Notes under the pieces: generated by a model
What the model was told of the DNA's origin: nothing
Seen by the model: only the letters and a program-made list of their open reading frames with translations
The model's database searches: none
Program-made: the position numbers and the translations under genes
Part shown: positions 57,776 through 64,000 of the stretch, one piece after another
Position numbering within the stretch: the first letter of the stretch is position 1
Layout: each line of letters opens with the position of its first letter
NCBI GenBank assembly: GCA_021018815.1
Contig: JAITYX010000008.1
Span: 7,748,001 to 7,812,000, forward strand
Source: Talinum fruticosum
Lineage: Eukaryota > Streptophyta > Magnoliopsida > Caryophyllales > Talinaceae
DNA length: 64,000 nucleotides
Reading direction: 5' to 3'

Positions 57776-60744
57776 TGTTAGTTCGAACATACCGTTTGTT
57801 TCCTTTTCTTTCTCTTCCTCCATTAACAATGACACAAACCTTGCAATTTACAATTGGAGTGGCCTATTTTCACGCCTAGATCTAACAAGCGAGTTAACTT
57901 CAAATCATATCATGTTTGGGTTAGCAAGATTCGAGTCGAGAATAATTTCAGGTCGGGTCACTTTTGATTGAGGTTGACTCCGGGTCACTTTACTTTTGGT
58001 TCAATAAACTTATTTTACAAATAATAACAAGTTCGGTTAAGGTAAATTTTAACTTTCTAATTTGTCGAGTACAGTATGAGAGTCTAGTCGATTTAAGTGA
58101 GGTTTCAAATTTTGGGTCATTTTTGTTTAAAAAGTTATAAAAAATAATTATACAATATAATTATAATACAGCAAAAATAGAAGTGATGGAACTTAATATA
58201 CTTAGGATCTCAATCTTCACCAGTTAAAATCAAACACGTGAATGACATGCAATAAAATAAGTGTCCCCAATAGTACAACAAGAATGACATGCCTATTGTT
58301 TTCTACTTGACTTGAGTTTGTCACCATAAATTGGACGTGACAAAACCAAAAAGGGACATAAATCGCCCTCATTCTATTAAATTCAGCGCCACAATAAGTC
58401 GCATGGTGAATTTGTTACATTTTGGGGCTTTTAATGCTCACAAGATGAAGCAATAATGGTTGGATGAATCGAGATGCTATATTGCCTCTGTTCATTTTTT
58501 CGCAGAATTGACATTTATGAGCAATACTACCTGACCTGGCTTTTAAGGGCAGGGAACCTGAGGCAAAGCCACAAAATGAAGAGATAAGATAGAATTCGAT
58601 TTATATGTTCTCTCCAGTAGTGATTTATTCCACATATATTCTTGCATGCTTCTCCAACTATTTAAAAAAAAAAATACACAAATAACATATTTATTTTAAA
58701 ACAATATAATTGTGAGTACTTTGTTGGGTCGTATATTAGAGGTAATTTTAATCAGACTAGAGGAGCACTGCACTTGTTGCTATGAGGAGTATAATATAAG
58801 TTATGAGCATTTTTTTCAAGATAATTTAGTTTCCTATGTTATATAAATAATGATATATGTCTTGAGTATCTTGTAATTTCAGTCAAAATTAATATGTTAT
58901 TTATTTTAAAATTGCTAAATTTTCAACAATTAGAAATAATTATAACTATGAAGTTGTAATATTAGTAGGTTACACTACACTGACAAGTCCAAATAAAACT
59001 TTAATTGAAACAATGTTATTCGCAAACACTATTTATTTTTACGTAGATGAAGAGTGATTTTATACTATTTATGACTGGTGGATATCCTTCTACTTTCCTT
59101 TTTTTTCTTATTTGAAATTCCCTACGGGCCCAAAAAATTGTCAAATTTTAAGGATATAAAATTTTAAAAGAACGTCATTTATCACTCACGACTTTCGGAT
59201 GAAGAGTAACTTTTTTACCGTATAGAGAAATTTTAGTAATATTTTTATAATATTAAAATAAAAATTTTTAATAACTTTTATGATACATAGAAAGTATATG
59301 AAAATATACGATTTTTATTGAAGTCAAAATAAATACGTTGAGCTTTGGAGTGATTATAACTGTTGTGTGGGAAGAGAAAGGAGCAGATGTAGGAGATCAC
59401 AGGGTCGGATAGCCACATCACAGTTCCCACGTTAAGTGTTTGCCATTGGATGATGATTTATGATTGATTATAGACAGCCCAAGCCTACTACTTGGAAAAT
59501 ATTTGATTTTTAATATATATTTTTTATTATAAATTTTGTATTTAATTGATATTTTTTATGATCTAAAGAAATTATTATAAAATAAAAGATATCCGGAATA
59601 TCAAAGTGGTTCCAAAAAAAAAACGTGTATTTTTTTGTACGGTGTACATTATAAAGAGTCACCAGCAAATCACGTCACTGGCTGACGAATTATTTATTAA
59701 CATGGCCCTCGCTCTTTCTCCTATTCCCACTTGAGTCATGACCATACTTTGAGTTTAATTTTTTCCATCCGACAAATATTACATGCATTAGTATTATGCT
59801 AATATAGTTTCGTTCATTAAATAAGTGATGATATATGTCTTAAAGTACGTCTTGTAGCCTAATTTAAATTAATATGTTACATATTTTAAAAACACAAAAA
59901 TTTTAGCAATACAATTAATTACCAATCATGAAATTATAATATTCACTAACTATACCAATAAGTACAAATGATAGTCTAATTAAATAACTTCATTCGAAAA
60001 ATTATTATTTGTATATAGATGAAAACGTAATTGTACACAATTTATCAACATATAATACCTAAGGTCCTCCTATTATTTAATTAATACATACATATAAAAA
60101 AATACAACCTTTTAGTTAGAACAAACACGTTTCACAGTTTGGTTGTATACATACGGTAAATACACTATATTTATTTCTTTTATCCAAATCTTTGGGTAGT
60201 CTATTTTAAGGGACAATCCACTATTTAAGTTTATTTCTTCCATCCAAAACTTTAAATATTACATGCATTAGTATTATGCAAATATAATTTTTGCTTGTTA
60301 TATAAGTGATGATATATGTCTTGAGTACGTTTTGCAGCTTCCCTATATTAATATATTGAATACTTTAAAATCATGAAAAATTTTATAATTATAATTAGTT
60401 ACCAATTGTGAAGTAATGATATGTATTAACGTCCTTCTATTATTTAATTAATACATACATATAAAAAAAATACAACATTTAAGTTAAAATAAGCACGTTG
60501 TAGCAAGACATATTTATCCTTTTGCTGCATACTAGTCAATTCATTAACGTCCTTCTATGAGCTGTTGGAAATGTGAGAAATGTTAGGTAGGAGACAAAGG
60601 ACGGGCAGTGGCGGGAGTAGGAGATTGCAGGATAGCCATTGGATTATGATTTCTGACTTATCATAGACTGATGGCCCTCGCCTTGAAATAGCCCCTAAGA
60701 ATGAACCAAGTTTTGCACAGGAAGAGGGATAAGGGGAAAAAACA

Positions 60745-62263
60745 ATGGAAAGGAAAATCAAGGCTAGGTACATATTGAAACCAGCTGAACCAACACGGGA
60801 AGGCACCCTACCTCTCTCTCAATTAGATCAAATTGGAGCCATTACTCACAGCTCAGTCAACTACATTTATAACAAACCCTCCCTAGATTTGGTTCATGAT
60901 TCATCCCATAACAAAATCATTGATGCCTTAAAACACTCGTTGAGTCGTGCCCTAGTCCCATTCTACCCCCTTGCTGGCCGCCTCCACTGTGTGGCCGGAG
61001 GGAGGCTCGAGCTTCATTGCAATGCAATGGGTGTGGAGCTCATCGAGGCAGAGTCTAACCTCAAAGTAAGTGACTTGGGTGACTTGTCGAACTTCCATGG
61101 CTTTGAAGATCTCACCCCTCGCGTGGATTATGAGAAACCCTTCCATGAGCTGCCGCTGTTCCTGGTCCAGTTGACTTGGTTTCAATGCGGAGGCATTGGA
61201 CTCGGCATATCCATGTCCCATGCAGTCGCTGATGGGACAGCGGCGTTCAATTTTATCGGTGAGTGGGCTAGGCTTGCTCGCGGTGAGCCATTGGAGGGAT
61301 CACCTTACCTAGACCGTCGAATCCTAGATGATCATCATGGGGTTAAAACCCTAGTGAAGGAGATTCTCCATTTTGATCATGGAAACTTCTTCCCTGCCAA
61401 TACCACATTTATCGGCGACGACGCCAAAATGGAGGACATCAATGCAACTACGTTATTGTTGACAAAGAGTCAAGTTGATGAGCTTAGGAAGATTGCTAAT
61501 CGGGGAAAGAAGCATGACTGTGAGGAGCGTCCATATAGTCGCTTTGAAGCTATTGCGGCCCATGCATGGAGATGCATATCCAAGGCACGGGAACTAAGGA
61601 GTGAGCAAATGACATCCTTGTTTTTTTATGTGGACTTACGTAGGCGCATGGATCCACCGTTGCCACCGAGGTATATGCTTGCATTTGAGCTCTTCAATTG
61701 ACATTTCTGGCCATGGTTTACCCATGCCAATTTTTGGTTTCTAATAACGTGTTATGTTGTAATGTAATTTAGATATATGATAATGAATATGGATATATCC
61801 GATTCTTTGAACACAGATACTTTGGCAATGCTGTTGTCAATGTCATAGCGTCAAGCCAAGCGGGAGAGCTCATATCAAGACCTCTAAGCCACACATGTCA
61901 AAAAATAAGACAAGTGACAAATAAGATGACAAATGAGTCTATCCGATCCATGATCGACTTCCTGAAAGACCAGAAAAGTTTGTCTGTTTATCAAAATAGG
62001 AGTGCCCTAGGAAGCACTGAAGGTGTACCCTATGGCAACCCTAATGTTGGGGTTGCAAGTTGGTTGAACCTCCCACTCCGCAGCCGAGACTTCGGGTGGG
62101 GGAGGAGATCTTCATGGGTCCAGGACCTTATGAGTTTGATGGGGATGTCGTGATTTTGCCTGGCTGCAACAATGATGGCTCTGTGCAGGTATTTGTGGCC
62201 GTACAAGTTACTCGAATGGAGAAATTCAAGAGTTATTTCTATGAGGATATATGTGAAATCTAA
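60745..62263 (+). CDS. BAHD acyltransferase copy 4 (hydroxycinnamoyl-transferase-like), one frame change after DFGWG
   Basis: Exon 1 is 60745-61670 (308 codons plus two bases, fully open), intron 61671-61816, exon 2 from 61817. N-terminus MERKIKARYILKPAEPT, then [16 protein letters not shown]. The catalytic motif is HAVAD (in MSHAVADGTAAF); PPLPPR/YFGN spans the intron; DFGWG lies near 62090. As in the other three copies the genomic frame then runs 21 residues to a stop at 62153, while the -1 frame reads [16 protein letters not shown] and ends ...[12 protein letters not shown] at 62263. With copy 2 it is one of two copies whose only disruption is the shared one. It probably uses acyl-CoA donors in the cytosol; the acceptor is unknown. 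The intron and exon 2 are nearly identical to copy 3, indicating a recent duplication or gene conversion. Confidence 0.87.
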
Positions 62264-62699
62264 TTAAACCTAGGGAATAAATATTCATTTGAATAATTTC
62301 CTCCTAGATCCAGCTATTAGAAATCTGATATCTAATAATGCTGAGTGCTCAAATAATTTATGTGTAATCTTTGTTTTGAAAATCAATAATGAGCCAAAGC
62401 TACTTAGTTTGGACACAAATCGCGGTGTTAAAAACATTAAATAAATAAGCGAATATATATTAATGAATTTTAATTCTTAATATGTTTATATCAATTTTTA
62501 TTTTTATTTTAGAGTGTACCGACTTATTTTGATATGTTTATATCAATTTTTATTTTTAGAATAATTTTCCTATTTTGAGAGCTAGATTTTTCCTTTAAAT
62601 TATGGTTTCTTTTACTTAAAATAGCGCCTATAAATCTATTTATCATAATTTAGAGTAATAGATTGAGTTTTCAAAAGGGTGCTCTCATAATAATTGCCT

Positions 62700-62795
62700 C
62701 TAATAAAGTATTAGACATATTTTTGTACATTATTTCTAATAATATCTCTATTTATAATTGTTTTATGTAGAATAATATTTCTAATACTCTATTAG
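62700..62795. mobile_element. Small inverted-repeat insertion (MITE-like) present only in duplication unit B
   Basis: Ends CTAATAAAGTATTAG (62700-62714) and CTAATACTCTATTAG (62781-62795) are inverted repeats matching at 14 of 15 positions. The paralogous site in unit A (near 32900, AATTGCGTCAAACC) lacks it, so it moved in after the duplication, or was lost from A. Confidence 0.65.
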
Positions 62796-64000
62796 CATCA
62801 AACCTTATGTAATTTTTGGGAGGTATCTGGTCACAATGTCTCCTATTTCTTTCCACATTATCTCTTCGTTGCCTTTTCTCCCTCTTCCTGCATTACTAAT
62901 GAGGCACTGCCCATGACCTCTGTCTATTTTTCACACTCATGTAGGCGTAAATATATAATAGTCTCATCTTTAAATCCGAATACTACCTATAATAATATTT
63001 TTTAAAATTTATCTCTATTTTTATTGTAAAAAATAGATAATTACCTTTTTCAATCTACTTTATCGAGTTTATCGATACGAGTTTACAATATATTATATTT
63101 ATTTATTTAATTAAGACGAGTCATAAAAAACAATCTACTAGAACAGAAGAAGGGAGAGTCCAACTTAAAATCTAATAAATCGAGGGTCTTGGTCTGAACT
63201 GCTAACACACTATTGACATATAAGTGTTATATTTAATGCTGCCTGTTAGCACAAGTTCACTGCCACAATAAGTATCAGGGTCAATCTTCCCCATTCATAG
63301 TAGCCATGATCTTCATGCTTTTGCTTTGCAGTGAGTCTGCGGCCACAAATTGGACGTGACCAGTAACAAACAGAAAAGCACATATATGGTCCTCGTGCGT
63401 ATTAAATCCACTACCACAATAAACACCACGTTATAATTACGTATAAAAGACAAAGAATCAATAAAATTTGGAACCTAATGTATTAAATGTCTCGAATCTT
63501 TCTATGATTAATATAATGAGTAAAGCAATACATAAAGAACTATTTGGTGCTCTAGACCTAACTGTTTGCCCTAATACAGAAGGCGTGGCATATGTTCAGT
63601 TCTTCGGTGTATCGCTCGAATTCATTTGCTTAATCCCTAGCCAGAGCATTATAAAGAAGAACACCTAAAAGATGAACATAATTCGTGCAATCTTCAACAC
63701 GTAATTAGGATTTTCTACTCAAATCCGTGGGTGCCCAGAACCGTTAACAATGTTGTAAATTTTTAGTCTTTTTAGCTTTCAGTTTTTAATAAGAGATGGG
63801 GGTGATTTTTAGTTTGCAGTTTTGAAAATAAGGAACAGCCCACAATTGATTAAAAAATCTTAAGTAATACTAGTAAGCACCTCCACTTTTTTTTTCTTTT
63901 TTATAACAATAATGGTGTACACAGCGTGCACTCGGAACCGGAATCGGACCTTGTGATTTAGAGTCGGGTTCCCGAAATTCAAGAATAGGTTCCGATCCAA

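Larger units (their letters stand above)
55739..60675. other. Spacer of duplicated tracts upstream of BAHD copy 4
   Basis: No gene seen. Several non-coding tracts recur here: (a) 56070-56290 and 57440-57680 (AAACCCATAAAAATT, then CCTCTCGTCTTTG); (b) 56340-56460 and 59638-59755 (GTGTACATTATAAA, CACGTCACTGGCTG, CATGGCCCTCGC); (c) 57165-57430, 59764-60135 and 60235-60510 (AATATTACATGCAT, TATTATTTAATTAATACATA, CACGTT). A short tract at 58320-58410 resembles the BAHD 3'-flank unit (TTGGACGTGAC, CCACAATAAG). This suggests further array units whose coding parts have been lost. Confidence 0.5.
60676..64000. repeat. Segmental duplication unit B (counterpart of 30478-34560)
   Basis: Matches unit A in order and orientation to the end of the window. 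Private differences: a 96-bp inverted-repeat insert at 62700-62795, some 330 bases missing near 62590, and a deletion of about 600 bases at 63722 relative to unit A. The window ends inside the unit. Confidence 0.85.

Noticed and set aside
63468..63668. Small open frame near the window end with a partial counterpart at 33490-33630
   Set aside because: It lies in the duplicated 3' flank, the counterpart has a stop and changed frame, and no domain is recognisable.
1..64000. tRNA, rRNA, known plant microRNA precursors and CRISPR arrays
   Set aside because: I looked for characteristic words and repeat-spacer patterns and found none that I could support. A tRNAscan and miRNA search would be decisive.

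Overview
This is nuclear DNA of a flowering plant, most likely a eudicot. It is AT-rich, its genes carry GT-AG introns, and it holds plant-specific families (an INDETERMINATE DOMAIN zinc-finger factor, BAHD acyltransferases, a GH32 invertase-type enzyme with the plant 9-nt mini-exon). It is also loaded with Ty1/copia, LINE, hAT-like and Stowaway-like elements. I see no bacterial, organellar or CRISPR features and no convincing tRNA or rRNA gene.

Layout. 0-4 kb: AT-rich spacer with one Stowaway-like MITE. 4.0-7.0 kb: a three-exon IDD transcription factor on the minus strand with a CT/GA-rich leader; its last exon needs a one-base frame change in a GC-rich tract. 7-13.3 kb: spacer with more copies of the same MITE family. 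13.3-34.5 kb: a BAHD acyltransferase array on the plus strand, with a 3'-end relic at 13.3 kb, copy 1 (13.9 kb), copy 2 (21.5 kb) and copy 3 (30.5 kb). Between copies 2 and 3 lies a 5'-truncated LINE that has itself been split by an hAT-like element. 35-39.4 kb: TTA microsatellites in a tandem duplication, a possible old LTR and a 1.2-kb hAT-like element with a near-perfect 8-bp target duplication. 40.9-43.4 kb: an apparently intact seven-exon GH32 gene on the minus strand (cell-wall invertase or fructan exohydrolase). 44.9-55.7 kb: a decayed Ty1/copia element with both LTRs and a 5-bp target duplication, into which two elements of one family (2.9 and 2.8 kb, best read as solo LTRs) have inserted. 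55.7-60.7 kb: repeated, partly duplicated upstream tracts. 60.7 kb to the end: BAHD copy 4 and its 3' flank, a duplicate of the copy 3 region.

How it fits together. The BAHD genes, the relic and the repeated flanks point to repeated local duplication of a multi-kb unit, later pulled apart by transposons, with the GH32 gene now lying between copies 3 and 4. The most striking observation is that all four BAHD copies share the same one-base frame change immediately after the DFGWG motif. The downstream reading frame nevertheless stays open and conserved in all four. This is either an ancestral lesion carried through the duplications or a site of recoding. Copies 1 and 3 carry further private frameshifts and look like pseudogenes; copies 2 and 4 carry only the shared one.
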